Source: Sphingomonas arenae
GTDB lineage: Bacteria; Pseudomonadota; Alphaproteobacteria; Sphingomonadales; Sphingomonadaceae
Direction: 5' to 3'
Length of the DNA stretch: 64,000 nucleotides
NCBI RefSeq assembly: GCF_016924655.1
Contig: NZ_JAFFJU010000001.1
Span: 62,001 to 126,000 of the forward strand
Under the pieces are notes generated by a model. The model was given only the letters and a program-made list of their open reading frames with translations. It did not search any database and was not told where the DNA came from. Every line of letters starts with the position of its first letter. The stretch's first letter is position 1. Shown one piece after another: positions 33,930 through 41,830 of the stretch. The position numbers and the translations under genes were made by a program.

Positions 33930-35359
33930 TCCTGCACCGCCGCGAATTCCTCGGCAGCGGCGCGGCTGCGGTTGGCGCGGCCATGCTGCCCGGCTGCGCT
34001 GCCAGCCTCGCAACCCCACGCATCCGAACTCTGCCGCGCTTCTATGACGACCTCGAGCGGCGAACCTTCAACTTCTTCTGGGAGACCGTGAACCGCGCCA
34101 ACGGCCTGGTGCCCGACCGTTGGCCCACCCCAAGCTTCTCCAGCATCGCCGCGGTCGGATTTGCGCTGACCGCTTACGGCGTCGGGGTCGAGCGAGGCTG
34201 GTGCAGCCGTGCCGCGGCGCGCGACCTGACCCTGACGACGCTGCGCTTCTTCTGGAACGCCCCACAGGGTCCGCAGGCAACCGGCGTCAGCGGACATCGC
34301 GGCTTCTTCTACCACTTCCTCGACATGCAGACCGGCCTGCGGTTCGAGCGCATCGAGCTGTCCAGCGTCGACACCACGCTGCTGCTGCTCGGTGTCCTTT
34401 TCGCAAGCCGTTTCTATGACGGCACCCATCCCGCCGAGCGCGAGATCCGCTTCCTTGCCGAAGCCATCTACGCCCGAGCGGACTGGAACTTCTTCCGCAG
34501 CGACGGGCGCCTGCCAATCTCCATGGGCTGGCACCCGGAAACGGGCCTGATCAAGGCCAATTGGACCGGCTACAATGAAGGCATGGCGGTCAACATCCTG
34601 GCCCTTGGCGCGCCAGTACATCGTGTACCGGAGAACCTGTGGAGCGCCTGGACCGCTCCCTATCCGAAGCACTGGCGTGGCGAAGGTGCGACACGCCACC
34701 TCGCTTTCGCACCGCTCTTCGGGCACCAGTACAGCCACATCTGGATCGACTTCCGCGGCATCCAGGATCAGCCCATGCGAGCAGCCGGGCTCGACTATTT
34801 CGAGAACAGCCGCCGCGCGACCTACGCCAACCGTGCCTATTGCGCCGCAAACTCAATGCGCTGGGAAGGCTATTCGGATCGCATCTGGGGCCTTACCGCC
34901 TGCGACGGGCCGGGCGGCTTCACCCTGCCATTCAAGGGCGAACAGCGGCGTTTCCACGACTATGCCGCGCGCGGACCGGTGAGTCAGCCGGACGGACTGG
35001 ACGATGGCACCCTCGCACCAACCGCTGCGCTCGGCTCCCTGCCGTTCGCGCCGGAGATCGTCATCCCCTGCGCGGAGGCCATGCTGCGCGAGCACGGCGC
35101 GCAACTTTACGGCCGCTACGGATTCCGCGATAGCTTCAATCCGAGCTTCCGCTACCAGGGCCTGCAGACTGAAACCGGCAGCGTCGATCCGGAACGCGGC
35201 TGGGTCGCCCGCGATTACCTCGGCATCGACCAGGGCCCCATCCTGCTCCAGGCGGCAAACCACCGAAGCGAGTTCGTCTGGCGCGTGATGCGGGAAGTGC
35301 CGGCGATCCGGCTCGGCCTCGAACGGGCGGGCTTCACGGGCGGCTGGCTGCGTTCCTAG
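33926..35359 (+). CDS. Exported PF10091 'glucoamylase family' protein, GH144-like glucanase
   Basis: A 477-residue protein starting with GTG inside the lacI stop. The N-terminus (MILHRREFLGSGAAAVGAAM) is a Tat signal with a lipobox LPGC, so it is probably a Tat-exported lipoprotein. The rest is an alpha/alpha-barrel of PF10091: 'LERRTFNFFWETVNRANGLV', 'SFSSIAAVGFALTAYGVGVE', 'ELSSVDTTLLLLGVLFA', 'WTGYNEGMAVNILALG' and 'LFGHQYSHIWIDFRGIQD'. Characterised bacterial members include GH144 endo-beta-1,2-glucanases. With a GH3 enzyme beside it, beta-1,2-glucan is the best guess for the substrate. Its stop shares CTAG with the convergent GH43 gene. Confidence 0.83.
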   Translation: MILHRREFLGSGAAAVGAAMLPGCAASLATPRIRTLPRFYDDLERRTFNFFWETVNRANGLVPDRWPTPSFSSIAAVGFALTAYGVGVERGWCSRAAARDLTLTTLRFFWNAPQGPQATGVSGHRGFFYHFLDMQTGLRFERIELSSVDTTLLLLGVLFASRFYDGTHPAEREIRFLAEAIYARADWNFFRSDGRLPISMGWHPETGLIKANWTGYNEGMAVNILALGAPVHRVPENLWSAWTAPYPKHWRGEGATRHLAFAPLFGHQYSHIWIDFRGIQDQPMRAAGLDYFENSRRATYANRAYCAANSMRWEGYSDRIWGLTACDGPGGFTLPFKGEQRRFHDYAARGPVSQPDGLDDGTLAPTAALGSLPFAPEIVIPCAEAMLREHGAQLYGRYGFRDSFNPSFRYQGLQTETGSVDPERGWVARDYLGIDQGPILLQAANHRSEFVWRVMREVPAIRLGLERAGFTGGWLRS

Positions 35360-37173
35360 CGCACGCGAACCGGGCGGCTCAGCCGGGACACGCCGCTCTC
35401 GTTGAACGCCTCCACAGCGACCCAGTAGGGCACGCCAACGTTCAGGGCCTTCAGCTCCTTCTGCAGCGCCGCGCCTCCCTCGAGCTCGCCTGCCCACAGC
35501 TGGTAGGTCTGCGTCAGCCGATCCGGCCGGATGCCCCAGCGGATGTTGTAGCCGACCGCACCCGGCACCCGGCGCCAGGCGATGGTGGCGTCGCGCTCAT
35601 CCTGGTGCCGCCTGCCGGTCACGCTCGCCGGAATGGAAGGCGCCCGCCCGTCAGCCCGCCCGAACACGCGCAGGTCGCTGATCGCCAGGTGCGCCGCGCC
35701 GACGTGCCCGTGCACGTATCGGATGAAGCGCGTACGCACCGGCTCGGGCAGCTCGAAGTAGGCGTTCGGCCGGTCCCGGCGCGGCGGCTCGGTGCGGGCG
35801 AGCGGCTGCCAGACCCGCCCGTCCGCCGAATGTTGCAGCTCGAACTCGGTGTAGATGTCCGGCGCATCGGCGTAGCGCCCCGCCTTGTAGTCAGCGAAGT
35901 TGACCTGCACCGCCCGCACCTCGCGGGAACCGCCCAGGTCCATGGTCAGCGACTCGCCCGAGGCGTTCTTCGCCGCCACCCAGAAGGTCCGCGGGTCCTC
36001 GTCGCTCGCGCGGTTCGCCGCGAACTCGCCAAGCGTCGAGGATGCGCTCAGCGGCTTGCGGTAGGACAGCAGCATCCACCCCGCGAAGAGGCTGTCGGGG
36101 TCGGTGAACTTGCCCGTCGGCACCAGCCGCGGCCAGTCACCGAACCGCGTCGAGGCGTTGAATTGCCCGTCCGGGTAGAAGCGCGCCGGATAGATGGCGA
36201 TCCGCCGCTCCATCCCCCAATTGTAGCCGATCCAGGACGTGCCGCTGTTGAACCAGTTGCCGTGATTGTCCTGCACGGTGGAGCCATGGCCCACCCCTTC
36301 CGCAAACCCTCCGGGCCGATAGGCGACCGGGTTCCAAGGCGCGTAAGTGAAAGGGCCTAGCGGCTTGTCCGAGACGTAGGTTCCGTTGGCGTAGGCGTTA
36401 AACTCGGACCCGGGCGCGCCGTACTGGAGGTAGTAGCGGCCGCCGACCTTCGTCATCCACGCCCCTTCCATGTACGAGGGGCTGGGCCGGCCCGGTTCCC
36501 AGCAGGCGCAATGGTCCTGTCCGAACCGCTCCCACCCGTGCTTCTCGGGGTCCATCCCCAACATCGGCTTGGGATGCGTCTTGTAGATGAGTTTCGCCGG
36601 TTCCCACGCAATCTCGCTGCCGTAGAGCGGGAAGACATTCGACGAGCCCCAGTACATGTACCACTTGCCGTCGTCGTCCTTGAACAACGCCGGATCCCAC
36701 GGACCGGGCGGGATCTCGCCGGGCTTCATCTCCTCGGGCGCCTTGTCGACGGAGCCGGGCAACGGCGGCATCCGGCGGACCAGGAAATCGAGCTTTCCGC
36801 TGTCCGGGTCGGTCGTGGACAGGATGGCCTCCGGCTCCATCATCGACGGCTGGAGGATGATCTTCTCGCCATCGGACCAGGCGGCTGGCGCGACGATACT
36901 GTCGAACGGCCAGCGGCTTGGCGTCACGAAGCTCCAGTGCGCGAGGTCCGTCGAGCGCCAGTAGCCGTCCGCCAGTGTGGCGAACATGTAGAAGACGCCC
37001 CGATGGTTGACGATCGCCGGGTCCGCGCCTGTCCGGTAGGAAGCGTCGGTGTAGATCTGCTCGAAATTGTATCGATAGTCGATGTCGACCGGGTTGATGG
37101 TCGTGCGCTGCTCCGCGGCGGCTGCAGCAGGCAATGGCGCCAGTGCAAGGACCAGCAGAGCTCGCTTCAACAT
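35356..37173 (-). CDS. Exported GH43-like glycoside hydrolase with discoidin-type and FnIII-like domains
   Basis: A 605-residue secreted enzyme. Signal peptide MLKRALLVLALAPLPAAAAA from the ATG at 37173 (AAGAGA upstream). The five-bladed propeller (about 30-380) shows the expected GH43 acidic triad: 'TGADPAIVNHRGVFYMFA' (general base Asp), 'PWDPALFKDDDGKWYMYWG' (Asp), and 'YMEGAWMTKVGGRYYLQYG' (general acid Glu). A discoidin/F5-8C-like carbohydrate-binding module follows (about 390-510, 'LTMDLGGSREVRAVQVNFAD'), then a fibronectin-III-like end ('IAWRRVPGAVGYNIRWG'). Its bond specificity is unknown; it does not obviously fit a beta-1,2-glucan. It is downstream of the TonB receptor gene beyond a hairpin. 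Confidence 0.82.
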   Translation of the reverse strand: MLKRALLVLALAPLPAAAAAEQRTTINPVDIDYRYNFEQIYTDASYRTGADPAIVNHRGVFYMFATLADGYWRSTDLAHWSFVTPSRWPFDSIVAPAAWSDGEKIILQPSMMEPEAILSTTDPDSGKLDFLVRRMPPLPGSVDKAPEEMKPGEIPPGPWDPALFKDDDGKWYMYWGSSNVFPLYGSEIAWEPAKLIYKTHPKPMLGMDPEKHGWERFGQDHCACWEPGRPSPSYMEGAWMTKVGGRYYLQYGAPGSEFNAYANGTYVSDKPLGPFTYAPWNPVAYRPGGFAEGVGHGSTVQDNHGNWFNSGTSWIGYNWGMERRIAIYPARFYPDGQFNASTRFGDWPRLVPTGKFTDPDSLFAGWMLLSYRKPLSASSTLGEFAANRASDEDPRTFWVAAKNASGESLTMDLGGSREVRAVQVNFADYKAGRYADAPDIYTEFELQHSADGRVWQPLARTEPPRRDRPNAYFELPEPVRTRFIRYVHGHVGAAHLAISDLRVFGRADGRAPSIPASVTGRRHQDERDATIAWRRVPGAVGYNIRWGIRPDRLTQTYQLWAGELEGGAALQKELKALNVGVPYWVAVEAFNESGVSRLSRPVRVR

Positions 37174-37191
37174 CTGGTCTCTTACGCTCTC

Positions 37192-37241
37192 AAAAAACCG
37201 GAAGCGCTGCGTCGCCGATCCATAGACCCCGACGCAGCGCT
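37192..37241 (-). terminator. Rho-independent hairpin between the TonB receptor and GH43 genes
   Basis: On the minus strand a perfect 11-base stem AGCGCTGCGTC/GACGCAGCGCT encloses a 17-base loop and is followed by TTCCGG then TTTTTT. It begins eight bases after the receptor stop and ends 18 bases before the GH43 ATG. Confidence 0.85.
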
Positions 37242-37249
37242 CTCCCGCA

Positions 37250-40201
37250 TTAGAACCGGTAAGCGGCGCGCAGCTGCAACCTGCGCGGCAGCGTGAGCAA
37301 CGCATTCGGCTCGCCGAAGTTGAAGTTCTCCGGCGGCTGGCCGCAGCACACGAAGCTGTTGAACGACGTGTAATTCTTGTTGTTGAACAGGTTGAACACG
37401 TCGAGCGCAAGCGTCGCGCGATGCGACCCAAACAGCGCGAACTCCTTCTCCAGGGTCACGTCGACCTCGCACCGGGCGAACAGGCCGAGGCAGTTCTTGT
37501 CGGGGAAGGCCGCCCCGATGACGTTGTTCTGGACGGCGAAATCCGTCGTGAAGAACGTCTGGTAAGCCTGTCCGCTGCCCAGCTTGGTGAGGGTGGACGC
37601 CTTCAAGCCCCAGGGCAGGTCGACAAGGCCGCCGATCACCAGCGTATGCCGTTCGATGCCCGCCTTGTCTCGGAAGCCGAAGTCATCCGGCGTCACGCGA
37701 TCGAGGCTGAACAGGTCGTTTCCGTTCTGCTCCGCCTTCTGCAGCGTGTAGGCGACATTGAGGCCCCAACCGGACGCGACGGTATAAGGCTTGTCCAAGG
37801 TTACGAAGAGCGCCTTGTAACGCGTATCCAGGCTGTCGCTGCCGATCAGGACGTTCGCGTAGCCGAAGGAGTTGGCGAGCGCGACGTCGCAGCAGTTGCC
37901 GGTGCCGCCATTCTGCCGCGTCGCGAACAGGTGCGTGTAGCCGTTCTTGCCGCGGATATAACTTCCGGTCACCGACGCGGTCCAGGACTTGCCGAGGCGC
38001 TGGCGAACACCCAAGCTGAACTGGTCGGTCCGGGGCGGCTTGGCGTTGTTCTTGACCGCGAACAATTCAGGCAGGCCCGTGATTGCGGTGGCCTGCAGCG
38101 CGATCAACCCCTCGCGAGTGAGATAAGCCGGATCCCACGCGACCGTCGGGATTCCGTTGCGCGGACTGCCATCCTCGGAGAACTCGAACCGCCCAATCGT
38201 GTACTGGAGGCGGAAACGCTCATCGAGCGTGTTGTTGAAGACGTTGCGATCGTAATAGCGGCCGAAACCACCGAACAGCACGGTGCTCTGGTTGTCGAAG
38301 AAGTCGTAGCTGAAGCCGATGCGCGGTTGGATCATGTTGAAGACGGGCCGATCGTTCCCGTCCGTGATGTAGTCGTCGGCATCGAAGTAATCGGTCTGCG
38401 GCAGCTGCCGAAGCAGCGCGGCGGCGTTCGCCGGAGTCACGTAGTTGTTGTTGAACATGTTGCTCTCGCGATCCCAGCGGATGCCGAGATTGAGCTGGAG
38501 CTTGTCCGTGACGTCCCAGTCGTCCTGCGCGTAGATGCCGAAGACGTTGTTCTTCGCCTTGATGGTCGGATCGCCGAGCCCCAGGAACGCCTGCTGCGGG
38601 AAGCTGTAGTCCGGCCCCCGGAACACGTACTTCGGCTGCACATTGAAGAGCTTGTTGAACTCGTAGCGCTGGCGCGAGTACTTGATGCCGACCTTGAAGG
38701 TGTGACTGCCGGCAAACTCCACCTCGGGGATCGTCAGGTCGTTACGGAACGTCAGGTTCCGCTGCTTGATATCCTGGCTCCCGTCCTTCCCGCCGAAGAT
38801 GATGATGCCTTCATACTCGAAGGTCGGGCTTTCCGGGGACAGCGAGGTCGGATTGTAGTTGTAGTTGAGGTAATCGATCGACGCCTCGTTCAGCAGCCCG
38901 TTGCCGCGATACGTCCACTTGCCGAGGTAGGTGTCGATCGTGTTGCGCTTGTTCTCGGCCGCCTCGTAGCTGGCAATGCAGTTGAAGTTGCAGCCGAAGC
39001 CAGTGACATCGGTTTCCTTGCGGCGGCTTGCCGACACGTCGATTGTGTTCGCGTCGTCGGGCAGGAAGGTCAGCTTGCCGAAATACAGGTCGCCTCGGAA
39101 CGGGCTGATGAAGTTACCCTCCAAGTCACCGAATTGGTCAACGAAGAAGGGGTCGTTCGTGCCAAGGGTTACCGTGCTTGCACGGTCCTGATCGTTACCC
39201 TCGTAAGCGCCGAAGAAGAACAGTCTGTCGCGAATGATTGGCCCACCGAGCGATAATCCATATTGTGTGCGCTTGAACGCGGGCTTGGAACGGTCGGCGC
39301 GCTTGTCGAAGATGCTCTTCGCACTCAGGTTCTTGCCTGTATGAGACACGAAAGCGTCGCCGTGGAACTCGTTGGTTCCGGACTTGGTGACTGAGGTCAC
39401 GATCGCCGCGGACGCTTGCTCGTATTCGGCCTTGTAGTTCTGCGTGATGACGCGGAATTCCTGCACCGCCAACTGGGCGAAAGGATTGCCACGGCTGTCC
39501 TGCTGGCCGGCGACTCCTTGATCGAGGACGGTGTTCTTCAGGTTCACGCCGTCGATGAACACGTTGACGCCCGCAACCGTTGAAGCGCCGCTCTGGAACC
39601 CCTTAGTGGTGTCGCCGTCGTTGTACTTCACGCCAGGGGCAAGTTGGGTGAACGCCAAGAAGTTGCGGTCCGTCTGCGGCAAGCGGCGAATCTGCTGCTC
39701 GCTGACATTGGTCGCGACTTCGCTGGTCCGCGTCTCCACCAGCCGGCGACCCGTCACGACGATGGCGTCACCGCCTGCCGCGGCGGCCTGATCCGTGGGC
39801 GTCGCAGTGGGCGCGGCCGGCGCAAGGTCGAGCGTCGCACTTTGCCCGATCGCGATGGTGACCCGGTCGGTGACCGTGGTTTCGCCGATCGTAGCAGTGA
39901 TGGTGTAAGGCGCCGGACGCAGCCCCGGCAGAGTGTATTGGCCGTTCGCGTCCGTGCGGGTCGTGACGGTCTGGTTCGTCCCCTCGTTGCGGGCGGTGAT
40001 CACGGCTCCCGCCACGGCAGCACCCTGGGCATCACGGACCTGCCCGCTCAGCGTCGCGGTGATGGTCTGGGCCGCGGCGGGGACCGCGACGGCCGTCGCC
40101 ACCGTCAGTGTCGAAACGCCCAGAAGGAGGGCTCGAAGCCCCGCGTTCGCAGGTAACCGGTTACAACGGGGCTTGCCACCGGGGTCTTTCCGGCTAACCA
40201 A
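37250..40201 (-). CDS. TonB-dependent receptor with N-terminal carboxypeptidase-regulatory-like domain (Oar type)
   Basis: Outer-membrane active transporter of about 983 residues, probably importing glycan fragments with energy from TonB. After a signal peptide ('GLRALLLGVSTLTVATAVAV' ending PAAAQ) comes a CarboxypepD_reg-like domain ('LSGQVRDAQGAAVAGAVITA'), then the plug with 'IVVTGRRLVETRTSEVATNV' and 'FIDGVNLKNTVLDQG', and a 22-strand-type barrel ending in 'LQLRAAYRF' with terminal Phe. The start is unclear: no ATG or GTG fits. I give TTG at 40201; this would put the operator at 40153-40164 inside the coding leader. The frame stays open upstream to 41581 without any family match. Confidence 0.85.
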   Translation of the reverse strand: MVSRKDPGGKPRCNRLPANAGLRALLLGVSTLTVATAVAVPAAAQTITATLSGQVRDAQGAAVAGAVITARNEGTNQTVTTRTDANGQYTLPGLRPAPYTITATIGETTVTDRVTIAIGQSATLDLAPAAPTATPTDQAAAAGGDAIVVTGRRLVETRTSEVATNVSEQQIRRLPQTDRNFLAFTQLAPGVKYNDGDTTKGFQSGASTVAGVNVFIDGVNLKNTVLDQGVAGQQDSRGNPFAQLAVQEFRVITQNYKAEYEQASAAIVTSVTKSGTNEFHGDAFVSHTGKNLSAKSIFDKRADRSKPAFKRTQYGLSLGGPIIRDRLFFFGAYEGNDQDRASTVTLGTNDPFFVDQFGDLEGNFISPFRGDLYFGKLTFLPDDANTIDVSASRRKETDVTGFGCNFNCIASYEAAENKRNTIDTYLGKWTYRGNGLLNEASIDYLNYNYNPTSLSPESPTFEYEGIIIFGGKDGSQDIKQRNLTFRNDLTIPEVEFAGSHTFKVGIKYSRQRYEFNKLFNVQPKYVFRGPDYSFPQQAFLGLGDPTIKAKNNVFGIYAQDDWDVTDKLQLNLGIRWDRESNMFNNNYVTPANAAALLRQLPQTDYFDADDYITDGNDRPVFNMIQPRIGFSYDFFDNQSTVLFGGFGRYYDRNVFNNTLDERFRLQYTIGRFEFSEDGSPRNGIPTVAWDPAYLTREGLIALQATAITGLPELFAVKNNAKPPRTDQFSLGVRQRLGKSWTASVTGSYIRGKNGYTHLFATRQNGGTGNCCDVALANSFGYANVLIGSDSLDTRYKALFVTLDKPYTVASGWGLNVAYTLQKAEQNGNDLFSLDRVTPDDFGFRDKAGIERHTLVIGGLVDLPWGLKASTLTKLGSGQAYQTFFTTDFAVQNNVIGAAFPDKNCLGLFARCEVDVTLEKEFALFGSHRATLALDVFNLFNNKNYTSFNSFVCCGQPPENFNFGEPNALLTLPRRLQLRAAYRF
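40153..40164. promoter_or_regulatory. LacI-family operator core GTAACCGGTTAC
   Basis: Perfect 12-base palindrome, identical to the core of the site at 32848-32861. It lies between the divergent TonB receptor and sugar transporter genes, 65 bases before the transporter ATG and overlapping the presumed receptor leader. Confidence 0.85.
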
Positions 40202-40228
40202 GGACGTTCGGGCAGATAGGGGCAAGGC

Positions 40229-41530
40229 ATGGTCAACATTTCCGCGGCGCGCGACGAGGCGACGGTCTCTCCTCTGGACGGCGCCGCCACCGAACAGGTG
40301 CCGGAGAATGCCGGCCAGCTCAGCACCTTTGTCTTTGCGCTGTTCTTCATCTTCGGCGGTATCACCAGCCTCAACGACGTGATCCTCCCCAAGCTGAAGG
40401 AGCTGTTCACGCTCAACTACACCCAGGCCATGCTGGTGCAGTTCTGCTTCTTCACGGCCTACCTCGTCATCGGCATCCCCGGTGCGCAGCTGGTCAAGAA
40501 GATCGGCTACATGCGCGGCGCAATCGCAGGTCTCCTGATCATGATGGTTGGCTGCCTGCTGTTCATCCCCGCCTCCCAGACCGCGACCTACGGCCTGTTC
40601 CTGCTTGCCCTGTTCGTGCTCGGCAGCGGCATCGTGGTGGTGCAGGTCGTGTCCAACCCCCTGATCAGCCTGCTCGGGCCCTCGCGCACGGTGCACAGCC
40701 GGCTGACCTTCGCCCAGGCGTTCAACAGCCTCGGCACGACCGTTTTCCCGATCGTCGGCTCGGCCCTGATCCTCGGCAGCCTTGCCGGTCTCAGCGCCAG
40801 CCAGTTGAGCGGCGACGCGCTGGAGGCCTATCGCACGGCGGAGACGCGGGCGATCGTGAACACCTATCTGGGCCTTGCCGTCGCGCTGGCGGTCATCGCG
40901 GCCGCGGTGTTCCTGTTCCGCAATCGCCTCAAGGGCGAGCAGCACGAGGCGAGCTCGCCGCTGGCCGGCTTTTCGCTGCTCAGGCGCTCCCGCTTCGGCC
41001 TCGGTGCGCTCTGCATCTTCCTCTACGTCGGCGCGGAGGTCGCGATCGGCTCGCTGATCGTGAACTACCTCATGCAGTCGCACGTGCTGGGCCTTACCGA
41101 GCGGGGCGCGGGCGACATGATCTTCTACTATTGGGGCGGCGCGATGATCGGTCGCTTCATCGGCTCCTACTTCCTGCGCATCATGAGCCCGGGCAAGATC
41201 CTTGCCACCGTGGCGTGCGGCGCAATCGCGCTCATCCTCGTCTCGACCAACACGCAGGGCGCGGTGTCCGCCTACAGCCTGCTCGCGATCGGCCTGATGA
41301 ACTCGATCATGTTCCCGACCATCTTCAGCCTCGCCTGCGAGAAGCTGGGAGCGCGCGCGGCGGATGGGTCGGGGATCATCAACATCGCCATCTTCGGTGG
41401 GGCCGTCGTGCCGCTGCTCACCGGAATGCTGGCGGACGTCAGCGGAAGCCTCGGCATTGCCCTGCTGCTGCCGGCGCTCTGCTATGCGGTGATCGCCGGC
41501 TACGGCATCTACGCCCGCCGCCCGGCCTAA
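40229..41530 (+). CDS. Sugar MFS transporter (FucP/GluP type)
   Basis: A 433-residue inner-membrane permease with 12 predicted helices, of the fucose/glucose-galactose:H+ symporter branch. Signature stretches are 'FALFFIFGGITSLNDVILPK', 'LVQFCFFTAYLVIGIPGAQL', 'GIVVVQVVSNPLISLLG' and 'RLTFAQAFNSLGTTVFPIVG'. It likely imports free monosaccharide, probably glucose, produced by the exported hydrolases. The ATG follows GGGGCAAGGC. The LacI operator 65 bases upstream indicates control together with the TonB receptor. A terminator hairpin follows. Confidence 0.92.
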   Translation: MVNISAARDEATVSPLDGAATEQVPENAGQLSTFVFALFFIFGGITSLNDVILPKLKELFTLNYTQAMLVQFCFFTAYLVIGIPGAQLVKKIGYMRGAIAGLLIMMVGCLLFIPASQTATYGLFLLALFVLGSGIVVVQVVSNPLISLLGPSRTVHSRLTFAQAFNSLGTTVFPIVGSALILGSLAGLSASQLSGDALEAYRTAETRAIVNTYLGLAVALAVIAAAVFLFRNRLKGEQHEASSPLAGFSLLRRSRFGLGALCIFLYVGAEVAIGSLIVNYLMQSHVLGLTERGAGDMIFYYWGGAMIGRFIGSYFLRIMSPGKILATVACGAIALILVSTNTQGAVSAYSLLAIGLMNSIMFPTIFSLACEKLGARAADGSGIINIAIFGGAVVPLLTGMLADVSGSLGIALLLPALCYAVIAGYGIYARRPA

Positions 41531-41551
41531 GGTCGGAGGGCATCGTGGAAG

Positions 41552-41580
41552 TGGGCGGCGCTTCCTTGGAGCGCCGCCCA
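41552..41580 (+). terminator. Hairpin after the sugar transporter
   Basis: Perfect 11-base stem TGGGCGGCGCT/AGCGCCGCCCA around the 7-base loop TCCTTGG, 22 bases after the stop. Only a weak T-rich tail (TGTTGACTGATT) follows, so it may stop transcription partially. Confidence 0.75.
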
Positions 41581-41830
41581 TGTTGACTGATTCACCCGCA
41601 AGAAGTTCATCGACGCCTACAGCCGAAAGGTACCCGGCCGGTCCTTCAGCAGGGACTATGCCCCGCCGGTAATGATGATGAAGTGCGGGTCATCGCCCAG
41701 AGGCGAGCGGGCGCTCAATCTTCAGATCCGATCGCCGCAGCCGTACACTCGCTGTTGCAGCAAGAACACAGCCGGCGGTGCAGCAACAAAGCCGAAGCAT
41801 CGTTTCGGAACCACAAGAGTTTCGTGGTGG
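41581..41830. other. Upstream region of tamA with no recognisable gene
   Basis: About 250 bases. A frame in phase with tamA stays open from about 41590 and contains ATGATGATGAAG at 41672, but the encoded residues match no tamA N-terminus and there is a proper signal-peptide start at 41831. I see no repeat or hairpin here apart from the terminator at its left end. Confidence 0.5.

Noticed and set aside
37421-39256. A 611-residue plus-strand frame
   Set aside because: It is the antisense shadow of the TonB receptor; composition is an artefact of high-GC codon use, and it has no start signals.
28916-41580. The glycan locus as an island integrated at tRNA-Glu
   Set aside because: No integrase gene, no repeat of the tRNA 3' end at the other side, and base composition looks like the rest of the window.
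40202-41581. A 1443-residue minus-strand frame joining the TonB receptor to about 460 further upstream residues
   Set aside because: The upstream part is antisense to the FucP/GluP transporter gene and is His/Asp/Glu-rich without any domain. The signal peptide near 40150 marks the real protein start.
41590-41830. An N-terminal extension of tamA from ATG at 41672
   Set aside because: The extra 53 residues match nothing and would bury the signal peptide that starts at 41831.
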